Source: VBAS01 sp963773465 (GTDB taxonomy: Bacteria > Bacteroidota > Bacteroidia > Chitinophagales > Chitinophagaceae). Taken from it: a DNA stretch of 64,000 nt. Location: NCBI GenBank assembly GCA_963773465.1, contig CAVZBF010000001.1, positions 620,001-684,000 on the forward strand, in the 5' to 3' direction. Shown piece by piece: positions 47,519 to 55,866 of this stretch. Each line of letters opens with the position of its first letter. Positions within the stretch are counted from its first letter, which is position 1. The notes beneath the pieces are model-generated. The model was not told the origin of the DNA, searched no databases, and was given only the letters and a program-made list of their open reading frames with translations. The translations under genes and the position numbers were made by a program.

Positions 47519-47989
47519 TGTTGTTTGGCCTCACCCTCCACCTCCCTCTCCTTTGGAGAGGGAGCGGTGCTTCCGGTTCTTTAATTAGCTTTTCGTTCTA
47601 CCACATCGGCTTTTAGTTTTCTATTCAGCATTATTTGAATTTTCACAATTGATTGCTGTTTCGGCCTCGCCCTCCTGAACTATGTTCCTAACCTTCGCTT
47701 CGCTCGGTTACCTCTCCGGTGGAGAGGGAGCGGTGCTTCCGGTTCTTCAATTGACTTTTTGTTCTACCACATCGGCTTTAAGTTTTCTATTCAGCATTAT
47801 TTGAATCTCACAATTGATTGCTGTTATGGCCTCACCCTCCCGAACTATGTTCCTAACCTTCGCTTCGCTCGGTTACCTCTCCGGTGGAGAGGGAGCGGTG
47901 CTTTCAGTTCTTTAATTAACTATTTGTTCTACCACATCGGCTTTTAGTTTTCTATTCAGCATTACTTAAGTTTTCACAGTTGGGTTTGC
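47519..47989. repeat. three-copy tandem repeat, period about 165 bases
   Basis: Three units start at about 47527, 47663 and 47828, each with GGCCTC(A/G)CCCTCC, then GGAGAGGGAGCGGTGCTT, CTACCACATCGGCTTT and TCTATTCAGCATTA. Units 2 and 3 carry an extra segment with CTTCGCTTCGCTCGGTTACC; unit 1 lacks it. Each unit has a CTCTCC-GGTGGAGAG-type hairpin. The whole gap 47498-48156 has no convincing gene, and a small open frame inside the repeat is a by-product. The tail near 48117-48150 (CTCCCCTTTAGGGGGA) is another palindrome. Confidence 0.8.
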
Positions 47990-48156
47990 TGAATGGCGAA
48001 CCGAAAGTACAAGAGTGCGACGCAACGGATGCTTGATAGTAGCAATATTGCTGGTTACATAATTAAAAAAATTCAACAATAATGAAATTAAGAAAAATAA
48101 AAGACAGTAACGATCTAAGTCTCCCCTTTAGGGGGACAGGGGGTCGGGCTGGGGCC

Positions 48157-49407
48157 CTAATATTCAAACTTCCTCAATGTCGGCGCTTTTATCCATGTAA
48201 CTACTGTAACAAGCAGCGTCATACAACCTCCGAAAATAACTGACGGTACCGGGCCCATGATCGATGCGGCGACTCCACTTTCAAATTGTCCAAGCTCGTT
48301 TGATGAATTGACAAAAATGGAATTGACTGCAGAAACACGGCCACGCATTTCATCGGGAACAAATAATTGTACAATGGTGCCGCGGATGATGACACTGACT
48401 CCATCAAACAGCCCGCTGATAAATAATGCGGTGAGACTAAGCCAGAAATTTTTCGAGATCGCAAATATTAAAATGCAAATACCAAAGCCTGCAACTGTAT
48501 ACAATAAAGTTTTTCCCTGTTTATTTTTTAATGGTCGTGAGATGAGCAAACCAATTGCAATAAAATTTCCGAGATAGGTTGCAGAGTATAACCAACCTGA
48601 TTTCTTCGGGACCTACATGTAAAATATCAACAGCGAATACAGGCAGAATGCCGGTAATGCCTCCAAATAAAACTGCAAACATATCGAGACTCAATGCACT
48701 AAGCAATGCCTTTTGATGAAAAACAAAATTCAATCCTTCTTTAACGCTGTGCCACGTTTTTACTTTACCGGGTTGCCAGCTGATCGGTTTTGGTTTTATC
48801 AATTGAAATATTATTAATGCCACAAGGATGGCAACACATGAAACCGTAAATGCAACGGTAATATTTGTAAACCCCATTAATAACCCTGCCAAACCGGGAC
48901 CTGTTACTGCAGCGATGAGCCACGTCATGCTGTTAATGGAAACAGCTCTTACCAAAGATTCCTGCGGTACCAGCTGTGCAAGAAATGCATTGATAGCAGG
49001 TGAGCTGAATGCCCTTACTGCGCCGGTAAAAAATACAAGCCCATAGATCAGCCATTGCGTTATTTGACCTGCTGATTTTTTTCCCAATGAATTTAATTCT
49101 GAAGTAAACCATCCGGAGGTTACAATTAATAATCCAACCATTAATAAAAAATAAAGCGCCATGCAAATGGTGATGAGCCGGTGTTTATTGCTTCTTATCA
49201 ACTGTTACTCCGGCATGGAAGTGCCAATAAAACTGCAGGGATCACTTCACTTAAACCGACAATGCCAATAGAAAGTGAGCTGCCGGTAATTTCATAAAGT
49301 TTCCAACCCAATAAAAACGGGGTCATTCGAAGTCCGGCGATAAAAAGGAAGCGGGCTATTACGAACCATGTGAATTCGGTGTTTATGATTGGTCTTGGGT
49401 TGATCAT
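48157..49407 (-). CDS. MFS transporter, three frameshifts
   Basis: This is a major facilitator superfamily exporter of about 415 residues, the multidrug/siderophore-exporter type (EntS-like). Twelve hydrophobic helices can be traced through the three frames, with FLFIAGLRMTPFLLGWKLYEITGSSLSIGIVGLSEVIPA at the N-terminus and the second-half motif ISRPLKNKQGKTLLYTVAGF. Two +1 shifts near 49200-49225 rejoin VIPAVLLALP to GVTVDK and NKHRLITICMALY. A third near 48600 rejoins VGPEEIG to LYSATYLGNFIAIG. In total the family length is normal. Substrate unknown. It stands alone on the minus strand before the deoxynucleoside kinase gene. Confidence 0.85.
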
Positions 49408-49486
49408 TTGTCAGGCTATCTAAAATAATTAATAATTAATAATTATTAATTATTGATTATTGGGAGGCTTTCTATTATAGGTGGTT

Positions 49487-50119
49487 CTATGGCAGTGTTA
49501 AATAATGCTGCCCATCGTCATAATCTTTTTCCAATGCATCGATAAGCACTTGTAAATGTTTTTCATTGCCAAGAAAATCGGCATTGGACGCATCTACAAA
49601 AAGTGTTTTTATGTTGTGTTGCTTTATATAATGTGTATAGGTTTCCTGGATACTGAAAAGATATTCGTCGGCAATATTTTGTTCATAGGCCCTGTTCCTT
49701 TTTTTTATGTTCTTTTGTAAACGGCTCACAGGTGTATGTAAATAGATCAGCAGATCGGGTTGCAGCAATTGCTGATGTATGATCTCAAACAATCGTTGAT
49801 AAAGACGAAACTCATCTTCAGGTAAATTCACTTTGGCAAATAACAGGCACTTGGTAAAAAGATAATCCGATATGGTGATGTTTTGAAAAAGATCTTTTTG
49901 CTGAATAAGATCTTTGAGTTGTTTAAACCGCTCTGCCATAAAAAAGAACTCAAGCGGGAAGGCATATAGTTTTGGGTTTTCATAAAATTTGGGAAGAAAA
50001 GGATTGTCGGCAAATTCTTCAAGCACGAGCCTTGCATTGAAATGCCTTGAGAGCAAATGCGACAATGTTGTTTTGCCGGCGCCAATATTTCCTTCTATGG
50101 TGATGAAATGATAATTCAT
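49487..50119 (-). CDS. deoxynucleoside kinase
   Basis: This is a cytosolic deoxynucleoside kinase (deoxyadenosine/deoxyguanosine kinase type) of 210 residues that phosphorylates salvaged deoxynucleosides. The P-loop is in EGNIGAGKTTLSHLL at the very N-terminus. Substrate-binding EEFADNPFLPKFYENP follows, with AFPLEFFFMAERFKQL and the Arg-rich LID region IKKRNRAYEQNI. The size and pattern are those of the Bacteroidota dAK/dGK group. It lies on the minus strand, 128 bases beyond the frame-corrected folK stop, and the two may share transcription. The frame is intact. Confidence 0.9.
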   Translation of the reverse strand: MNYHFITIEGNIGAGKTTLSHLLSRHFNARLVLEEFADNPFLPKFYENPKLYAFPLEFFFMAERFKQLKDLIQQKDLFQNITISDYLFTKCLLFAKVNLPEDEFRLYQRLFEIIHQQLLQPDLLIYLHTPVSRLQKNIKKRNRAYEQNIADEYLFSIQETYTHYIKQHNIKTLFVDASNADFLGNEKHLQVLIDALEKDYDDGQHYLTLP

Positions 50120-50246
50120 TAGTTACTGTGTCCCGTTTCACCGGGACTGATATGCTGATGCAGAATTGCAAAATAATTGAAATGATAATTTATAATTTAA
50201 ATAAAGAATAGATTGTGGATAAATCCGCGAAATCCGAAGCAATCCT

Positions 50247-50731
50247 TTAATCCGCGATCTTTTTCACTTCCAAATTATCAGGACATTCTTCCAATAACTG
50301 AGCGATTGTTTTTTTTAATACCGGGTGATTAATTCCGGATCGATCTCTGCGAGCGGTGTAAGAACAAATCGCCTGTTTTGCATTTCAGGATGTGGTATTT
50401 TTAAAAAAGGGAGATCATGAATTTCATTTTCAAAAAGCAAAATATCGATATCGATTATTCGCGGGCCGAGCTTTTCTTTTCTTACACGACCCATGTCTTT
50501 TTCGATCTTTAAAATCTTTCTCAACAATTGCCGCGCATTTAATGGAGTTGAGATCTCCAGTGCCTGGTTAAGAAAAGCAGGCTGATCAGTAATTCCCCAG
50601 GCCGCCGTTTCATAAATAGAAGAAGAATTTGTTAAAGCTCCGCATTGTTTTGTTATCAATGAAGTTGCCTTTAGTAAGTTGTCTTTACGATTTCCTAAAT
50701 TGCCACCTATCAGTAAATAAGCTGTCGTCAT
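50247..50731 (-). CDS. folK: 2-amino-4-hydroxy-6-hydroxymethyldihydropteridine pyrophosphokinase, frameshift near the 3' end
   Basis: HPPK transfers pyrophosphate from ATP to 6-hydroxymethyl-dihydropterin in folate synthesis. The family signatures are all present: LLIGGNLGNRKDNL, the ATP/Mg region RKEKLGPRIIDIDILLF, and IPHPEMQNRRFVLTPLAEI. The frame ends at 50315, in the middle of a normal tail. A one-base deletion near 50330 explains this: the next frame gives HPVLKKTIAQLLEECPDNLE and stops at 50247, giving about 161 residues, the usual size. The start is 62 bases from the divergent SppA start, and a plausible sppA promoter lies in that gap. Confidence 0.9.
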
Positions 50732-50733
50732 AA

Positions 50734-50765
50734 TTGCAAAAATCGGGAAGGCGCAAATATCTTTA
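50734..50765 (+). promoter_or_regulatory. candidate sppA promoter (TTG-N21-TATCTTTA)
   Basis: TTG at 50734-50736 and TATCTTTA at 50758-50765, 28 bases before the sppA ATG, resemble the Bacteroidota -33/-7 consensus TTG and TAnnTTTG with the last base changed to A. Confidence 0.45.
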
Positions 50766-50792
50766 TTTTTACCGTCTTAAAAATTCTGAACC

Positions 50793-52553
50793 ATGGGTGG
50801 ATTCTTTAAAATGTTCTTTGCGTCATTGCTTGCATTGATCATATTTTCCTTTATTGGCTTTTTTATTTTTCTCGCATTGATAGCAGGTCTTGCTAAAAGT
50901 GACAAACCGGTGGTAGAAAGGAACTCTGTGCTTGTTGTCAATCTTGGACAGCCTTTTCTTGAGCAGCAGTTTGAAAGTCCACTGGCTGCTATCAGCAGCA
51001 GTGATGAACTGAGTATTCCCGGGGTTTATGATGTCGTTCGCCTGGTACAGAAAGCAGCTAGGGATGACAAGATAAAAGGAATTTACCTGATGAGCGGGAT
51101 CAATCCAAATGGTTTTGCTACCTCTGAAGAAATCAGAAATGCGTTGCTCGCATTTAAGAAGTCAGGCAAATTCATTATTGCTTATAGCGAGATGATGAAT
51201 CAAAAATCTTATCATACAGCAAATGTTGCCGATAAGATGTACGTAAATCCCAAAGGATTTTTTGACTGGACGGGCTTTAGTTCTGAACTATTGTTTTTAA
51301 AAGGAACATTAGAAAAACTCGATATCGAGCCGCAGATTTTTTATGCAGGTAAATTTAAAAGTGCAACAGAACCCTTCCGTACCGATAAAATGACTGATGA
51401 GAATAAACTGCAAACATCGGTATGGCTTGGTGATCTTTATTCTCATTTTTTGATAAAAGCGGCCGAAGCACGAAAAACCGACACGGCTACTTTACACCGG
51501 CTTGCGAATGAAGGCGCAATTAAAAATCCGCAGGATGCTGTGGCTAATAATTTAATCGATGGAGTAAAATATGATGATGAAGTTAAGGATGAGATAAAAC
51601 AAAAGTTGAGCCTCGGCAAGTATGATAAAATAAATTTCATTTCAATAAATAGTTATTTAAAGAGTGGCGGATACAAAGGATCGTCCGGCGAAAAAATTGC
51701 TCTTATCTATGCGCAGGGAAATATAATTGATGGGGGAGCCGATGACCAGGGACAAATAGCCAGTGCCAATTATATAAAGCTTATCCGTAAAGCAAGGTTG
51801 GATAAAACGATCAAAGCAATTGTATTTCGTGTGAACAGTGGTGGCGGCAGTGCACTGGCAAGTGAAACGATATGGCGGGAACTTTCATTGGCAAAACAGG
51901 AAAAGCCCGTCGTTGTAAGCTTTGGTGATGTGGCTGCATCAGGTGGTTATTATATTTCATGTGCAGCTGATAGCATTTTTGCAAGCCCGACAACTATCAC
52001 CGGTTCTATTGGTGTGTTTGGTATCATTCCAAACATGGAAGGTTTTTTTAAAAATAAACTGGGTGTAACGTTTGATGGAGTGAAAACCGGGCCTTATGCT
52101 GATCTTGGCGCTATTTACCGCCCGATGAATGAAAATGAAAAGAAATTTGTTCAGCAAAGCATCGATGAAATTTATATGAGCTTTAAGCAAAGAGTTGCTG
52201 ATGGCAGAAAGAGATCTGTTGAGTTTGTTGACAGCATTGCGCAGGGCAGGGTATGGAGTGGCAATAGGGCAATTGGTATCGGGTTGATAGATAAGTTCGG
52301 TGGTTTACAGGATGCCGTTGAATGTGCAGCAAGAATGGCAAAGCTTAAAGATTATCGTCTACGTGAATACCCCGAGGTACAAAATCTTATTGACAGGTTG
52401 CTTGGCAGAACAACAGACAATACTCTGAAAACAAAAATGCTTAAAGAAGAATTGGGGGAAGAGCAGTATAAGATTTATAATGAGATGTTGCGTATAAAGC
52501 AAATGACCAATTCTGCGCAGGCGAGATTGCCGTTTGAGTTTTTTGTGAATTAG
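50793..52553 (+). CDS. sppA: signal peptide peptidase SppA, 67K type
   Basis: This is a membrane-anchored serine protease that degrades cleaved signal peptides, 586 residues, the long tandem-domain form. One N-terminal membrane helix (FFASLLALIIFSFIGFFIF) is followed by two ClpP-like peptidase S49 repeats. The catalytic lysine is K189 in GKFKSATEPF (first repeat) and the nucleophile S383 in GDVAASGGYYIS (second repeat), so the dyad is complete. Length fits the E. coli-type enzyme. It is divergent from folK and convergent with the unknown membrane protein at 52616. The frame is intact. Confidence 0.93.
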   Translation: MGGFFKMFFASLLALIIFSFIGFFIFLALIAGLAKSDKPVVERNSVLVVNLGQPFLEQQFESPLAAISSSDELSIPGVYDVVRLVQKAARDDKIKGIYLMSGINPNGFATSEEIRNALLAFKKSGKFIIAYSEMMNQKSYHTANVADKMYVNPKGFFDWTGFSSELLFLKGTLEKLDIEPQIFYAGKFKSATEPFRTDKMTDENKLQTSVWLGDLYSHFLIKAAEARKTDTATLHRLANEGAIKNPQDAVANNLIDGVKYDDEVKDEIKQKLSLGKYDKINFISINSYLKSGGYKGSSGEKIALIYAQGNIIDGGADDQGQIASANYIKLIRKARLDKTIKAIVFRVNSGGGSALASETIWRELSLAKQEKPVVVSFGDVAASGGYYISCAADSIFASPTTITGSIGVFGIIPNMEGFFKNKLGVTFDGVKTGPYADLGAIYRPMNENEKKFVQQSIDEIYMSFKQRVADGRKRSVEFVDSIAQGRVWSGNRAIGIGLIDKFGGLQDAVECAARMAKLKDYRLREYPEVQNLIDRLLGRTTDNTLKTKMLKEELGEEQYKIYNEMLRIKQMTNSAQARLPFEFFVN

Positions 52554-52615
52554 AGAGAGAACGAATAGCACCAGGTGTTAGTTACGGAAATTTTTCCCAG
52601 AGTGATTCAACTTAT

Positions 52616-53305
52616 TTATTTAAGTTTTGGATGACGGTCTATGGCTAATGAAAGCACCCTGGCCACTATAACTGAGAGTTCCTTTTGATTTTCCCTATAA
52701 GGAAGGTAGTATGCCCATACTCGGTCCTTATAATTCCGGATTTCCGCTGAAATCATATTCCAAAATCTTTGTTTCTCAGGATCGAAATTAAATATTGAGC
52801 TAAATACAATTATTTTAGTATTAGGATCGTAACGATTGATCGCCTTTATTAATTCTTTTTCAGCAGTTGCAGCATCAACAGTATCGCACTTATAAGCATG
52901 CCAATGTGCAATGAAAATAGCGGGCTTCTTTTTATTATTTTCGAATAAGCTATCTCGAGTACCACGTCTGAGAACTTCCATAAATCCGAAAGCGCCCAGA
53001 CTGTTGTTCAAATCGGTAAGCCTCCCACGGTCAGTTTCTGTATCAAAGAGTGCTACACGAATAGTCAAACTATCAACTATTCTGTCTATTATATTTTGAG
53101 TATCCACTGCTGTTGCTTTGGTTTCAACATTCTTCGGTGAACCCTCTGCATTTGATTTGCTGTGATATCCTATTAAACCGGCTCCCATTGTTGTAATTAA
53201 TGCAACAATTACTGCTTGCCACATCCCTACTTTAGCAACCTTGATTGATGGGTTATCATCGTCGGTCCTATTAATTTCGTTGTTTGGCTTGTTTGATTTT
53301 GACAT
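52616..53305 (-). CDS. hypothetical single-helix membrane protein with an alpha/beta soluble domain
   Basis: I do not recognise a named family. From the start at 53305 (MSKSNKPNNEINRTDDDN) there are about 25 hydrophilic residues, a membrane helix (MWQAVIVALITTMGAGLIGY), a linker, and a soluble domain of about 150 residues with a Rossmann- or flavodoxin-like alternation: IRVALFDTETDRGRLTDLNN, KKPAIFIAHWHAYKCDT, NTKIIVFSSIFN, DRVWAYYLPYRENQKELSVI. It could be a receiver-like or TIR-like domain, but no catalytic residues can be assigned. Similar WQAxIVALIT helices head several uncharacterised Bacteroidota proteins. The start region overlaps nothing. It is divergent from the ABC-2 permease. Confidence 0.7.
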   Translation of the reverse strand: MSKSNKPNNEINRTDDDNPSIKVAKVGMWQAVIVALITTMGAGLIGYHSKSNAEGSPKNVETKATAVDTQNIIDRIVDSLTIRVALFDTETDRGRLTDLNNSLGAFGFMEVLRRGTRDSLFENNKKKPAIFIAHWHAYKCDTVDAATAEKELIKAINRYDPNTKIIVFSSIFNFDPEKQRFWNMISAEIRNYKDRVWAYYLPYRENQKELSVIVARVLSLAIDRHPKLK

Positions 53306-53417
53306 ATTAAGACTTTCGGTTCGGGTTATGTAACTACTCGTTGTTTGGTTGTTTGAAGTTAGGGATTTTTGCCTCGCATCTTCAATAGCCGTCAATTAGA
53401 AAATGAGGCAAGAACCT

Positions 53418-53425
53418 TACATTTG
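53418..53425 (+). promoter_or_regulatory. candidate -7 element TACATTTG for the ABC-2 permease
   Basis: TACATTTG is an exact match to the Bacteroidota -7 consensus TAnnTTTG and lies 18 bases before the ATG at 53443. No clear TTG -33 box is seen at the usual spacing, so this is only a candidate. Confidence 0.4.
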
Positions 53426-53442
53426 CCACTTAAGTTAAGTTA

Positions 53443-54552
53443 ATGCCACAACCATACAGCCAACTGCGGGCGATGATGGCTATTACAAAAGCCAGTCTTA
53501 AAGGAGTCTTTAGAAGCCCGTCTGCGGTGATCTTCAGTTTTGTTTTTCCACTTATTTTTATTTTGGTGTTTGGCTTTATTGGTAATAGCGGCAGAATGGC
53601 TGTGCGTGTAGCTTTTGATCCTAAGAGCGATACTTCAAATAATAATGTTTATGAAGCTATAAAAAATATTTCTGCATTAAATGTTGTTCAAAAAGACTCA
53701 ACAGAATTGATCAAGGATCTTGAAAAAGGAAGGATCACTGCGATCATCAGCATTATAAAAAATGCTGATTCAACAAAACCGGCGAGCATCCATATAAAAA
53801 CCTCCGATGCTGTTAATCCTCAAAATATCCAGGTGCTTCGTTCTATAATCGATGGCAGAATAAAAGCGATGAATGAACAGAAATTTGGTTCCGCTAATTC
53901 AGTGGCCGTTATCAGCGATGAAGTAGTGCAGATTGAAGGAAGAACCTACCGGACCATTGATTTTATTTTGCCGGGACAGCTTGGATTTTCTTTATTAAGT
54001 GCAGGAGTATTTGGCGTTGCTTTTATATTTTTTAGTTTGCGCCAGACACTCGTATTAAAAAGATTTTATGCTACGCCAATCCGCCGGCAATACATTGTAC
54101 TGGGAGAAGCTATCAGCCGTGTTTTATTTGGATTAATAACTGCAGTGGTTATTTTATTCATCGGGCATTATGCATTTAATTTTACGCTGGTAAACGGATG
54201 GATAACCTTTTTTGAATTGCTTGTACTTAGTTTTCTCGGACTTGTTGTGTTCATGGGGTTCGGTTTTATCGTCAGCGGGCTGGCAAAAAATGAAAGTGTT
54301 ATTCCACCTTTTGCAAACCTGATAACATTGCCGCAGTTTTTGATCGGCGGAACTTTTTTTTCTACTGATGCATTTCCCAAGTGGTTAAAATCTGTTGCAG
54401 ACATAATGCCGCTGAAGCATTTGAATGATGCAATGCGTAATGTAGCGTTTGAAGGAGCACATCTTAATGATTGCATGAAACAGATCGGTATACTTGCTAT
54501 CTGGGGAGTGGCAGTTTATTTTATTGCGATTAAAGTTTTCAGATGGGAGTAG
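53443..54552 (+). CDS. ABC-2-type transporter permease
   Basis: This is an inner-membrane permease of the ABC-2 (YhgE/NatB-like) exporter type, 369 residues. A short cytoplasmic start and membrane helix (VIFSFVFPLIFILVFGF) precede a periplasmic loop of about 130 residues (VRVAFDPKSDTSNNNVYEAI). Five further helices follow, with the family motif GFIVSGLAKNESVIPPFANL and LPQFLIGGTFFSTDAFPKWL. The expected ATP-binding subunit is not adjacent; both neighbours belong to other families. The ATPase must be encoded elsewhere. A block of inverted AGGTTGAG repeats follows the gene. The frame is intact; cargo unknown. Confidence 0.9.
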   Translation: MPQPYSQLRAMMAITKASLKGVFRSPSAVIFSFVFPLIFILVFGFIGNSGRMAVRVAFDPKSDTSNNNVYEAIKNISALNVVQKDSTELIKDLEKGRITAIISIIKNADSTKPASIHIKTSDAVNPQNIQVLRSIIDGRIKAMNEQKFGSANSVAVISDEVVQIEGRTYRTIDFILPGQLGFSLLSAGVFGVAFIFFSLRQTLVLKRFYATPIRRQYIVLGEAISRVLFGLITAVVILFIGHYAFNFTLVNGWITFFELLVLSFLGLVVFMGFGFIVSGLAKNESVIPPFANLITLPQFLIGGTFFSTDAFPKWLKSVADIMPLKHLNDAMRNVAFEGAHLNDCMKQIGILAIWGVAVYFIAIKVFRWE

Positions 54553-54554
54553 GG

Positions 54555-54662
54555 AAGGTTGAGGTTGAGGCTAAGCTTAGTTTCGATCTCATCCTGAGGA
54601 TAAGGTTGAGATTAAGGCTTAGTCTCAACCTTAATCTTAACCTCGTTTTCAACCTCAACCTT
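54555..54662. repeat. inverted AGGTTGAG-type low-complexity repeat
   Basis: AAGGTTGAGGTTGA at 54555-54568 is mirrored exactly by TCAACCTCAACCTT at 54649-54662, with more AGGTTGAG / CTCAACCTT words between. The stretch can fold over its whole length. It sits between the ABC-2 permease and the SRPBCC gene. Confidence 0.7.
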
Positions 54663-54679
54663 AGTCTTAACCTTTGTCT

Positions 54680-55195
54680 ATGCGTGTCATCAAATTAGCA
54701 ATACTTAGTTTTATATTTCTTTTTCTTCTTATTACTATTATCTCGCTTTTTATTCCCGCTACTATCAAGATCTCAAAAGCGATCAACATTGCTCCCGATG
54801 ATACAACAGTTTACACATACATTGAAAAACTTCCAAACTGGAAGTACTGGCATCCGGCATTAAAAGATATTTCTGAAAATGAATTTCAATATTCGGGGGA
54901 CGCAAGTGTAAGCGTGAAAGGCACAACAATAAGAATAGTGGATAGAAGGGAAGAGGAAATAACAACGGAAATGGTTACCGATAACGGAAGGCCGATAGTA
55001 AGTGCCTTAAAGATCATCCGGCATCAGCAAGGAGATTCTTCCACCCTCCAATGGTATATGGATTTTAAATTGCGCTGGTACCCCTGGGAAAAGTTCAAAT
55101 CACTTTTTTTTGAAAATATTTATGGTGTGCAAATGGAGCAGGGCCTCGCAAATCTGAAAGAACTGAGTAACGATCGCCGCTCGTCAATTAACTGA
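54680..55195 (+). CDS. SRPBCC-family (polyketide cyclase/START-like) membrane-anchored protein
   Basis: This is a protein of about 171 residues with an N-terminal membrane helix (VIKLAILSFIFLFLLITIISLFI) and a START/SRPBCC-like ligand-binding domain, recognised by KISKAINIAPDDTTVYTYIEKLPNWKYWHPAL and by the late QMEQGLANLKELS helix. This fold holds a hydrophobic ligand in a deep pocket. In small Bacteroidota proteins the ligand is not known. ATG at 54680 was preferred over a TTG two codons upstream. It lies 128 bases after the ABC-2 permease, across the repeat, so co-transcription is possible. The frame is intact. Confidence 0.82.
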   Translation: MRVIKLAILSFIFLFLLITIISLFIPATIKISKAINIAPDDTTVYTYIEKLPNWKYWHPALKDISENEFQYSGDASVSVKGTTIRIVDRREEEITTEMVTDNGRPIVSALKIIRHQQGDSSTLQWYMDFKLRWYPWEKFKSLFFENIYGVQMEQGLANLKELSNDRRSSIN

Positions 55196-55353
55196 GCCCG
55201 GTCTTATACTTCTCTGTATTTTTAATGACAAACTTTTAACATGAAATGTGCCCCGGGAAATATTCATTAGCGTTTAAAAATTGGATATTCGGGGCGTATT
55301 CCCTTTCTGCCGACAGGCAGGTAACTGGCCAAAAAACAATAAAACTTAATCAA

Positions 55354-55866
55354 ATGAAACAATTACTTCTTTCAACAGTATTATTTATTTCTCTTGCTGC
55401 CTGTGGTCAACTGGATAAATCCAAAAGAGCAAGCCCGCCGGCATTAGCTAAAGAAACCACAAGTAGTGGCGTTACCATTTCAATTGATTACAGCCAGCCT
55501 TCCGTAAAAGGAAGAACAATTGGCAAAGACCTGGAGCCGTTAGACGGTAAAGTATGGCGCACCGGGGCCAATGAAGCAACGATCTTTGAAATAAATAAAG
55601 CAGTAAAAGTGGAAGGCAAACCACTTGCTGCCGGTAAGTACGGACTTTTTACTATTGTGAATGGCGAAGAGTGGACAATTATTTTTAATAAAACATGGGA
55701 TCAAACCGGCGCCTTTAACTATAAAGATGCAGATGATGCATTAAGGGTAAAAGTAAAAGGTGAAAGGACAAAAGTTTTTTCTGAAAAAATGACTTTTGTT
55801 ATAAATAAAAACGGTAAGGTATCATTGATGTGGGGTGACAGGCAAGTTGACTTTACTGTTAAATAA
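55354..55866 (+). CDS. DUF2911-domain lipoprotein
   Basis: This is a 170-residue lipoprotein. The start at 55354 gives the signal peptide MKQLLLSTVLFISLAACGQ with lipobox LAAC. The DUF2911 body shows ISIDYSQPSVKGRTIGKDLE, KVWRTGANEATIFEINKAVK and GKYGLFTIVNGEEWTIIFNK, which are the family signature strands. Its function is not established; it is exported and probably faces the periplasm or surface. Its stop codon is directly followed, without a spare base, by the stop codon of anmK on the other strand. The upstream in-frame extension to 55246 has no family similarity. Confidence 0.88.
   Translation: MKQLLLSTVLFISLAACGQLDKSKRASPPALAKETTSSGVTISIDYSQPSVKGRTIGKDLEPLDGKVWRTGANEATIFEINKAVKVEGKPLAAGKYGLFTIVNGEEWTIIFNKTWDQTGAFNYKDADDALRVKVKGERTKVFSEKMTFVINKNGKVSLMWGDRQVDFTVK

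Noticed and set aside
47759..47947. Small open frame in the tandem repeat
   Set aside because: It is a translation of the repeat and has no start signal or homology.
47519..47989. Possible CRISPR array
   Set aside because: The three units are about 136-165 bases with no unique 30-40-base spacers, and no cas genes are near.
49424..49454. AT-rich palindrome after the MFS gene
   Set aside because: It is a simple AATAATT repeat that pairs with itself. It may be a diverged relative of the 42189 hairpin, but it is too low in complexity to be called a feature.
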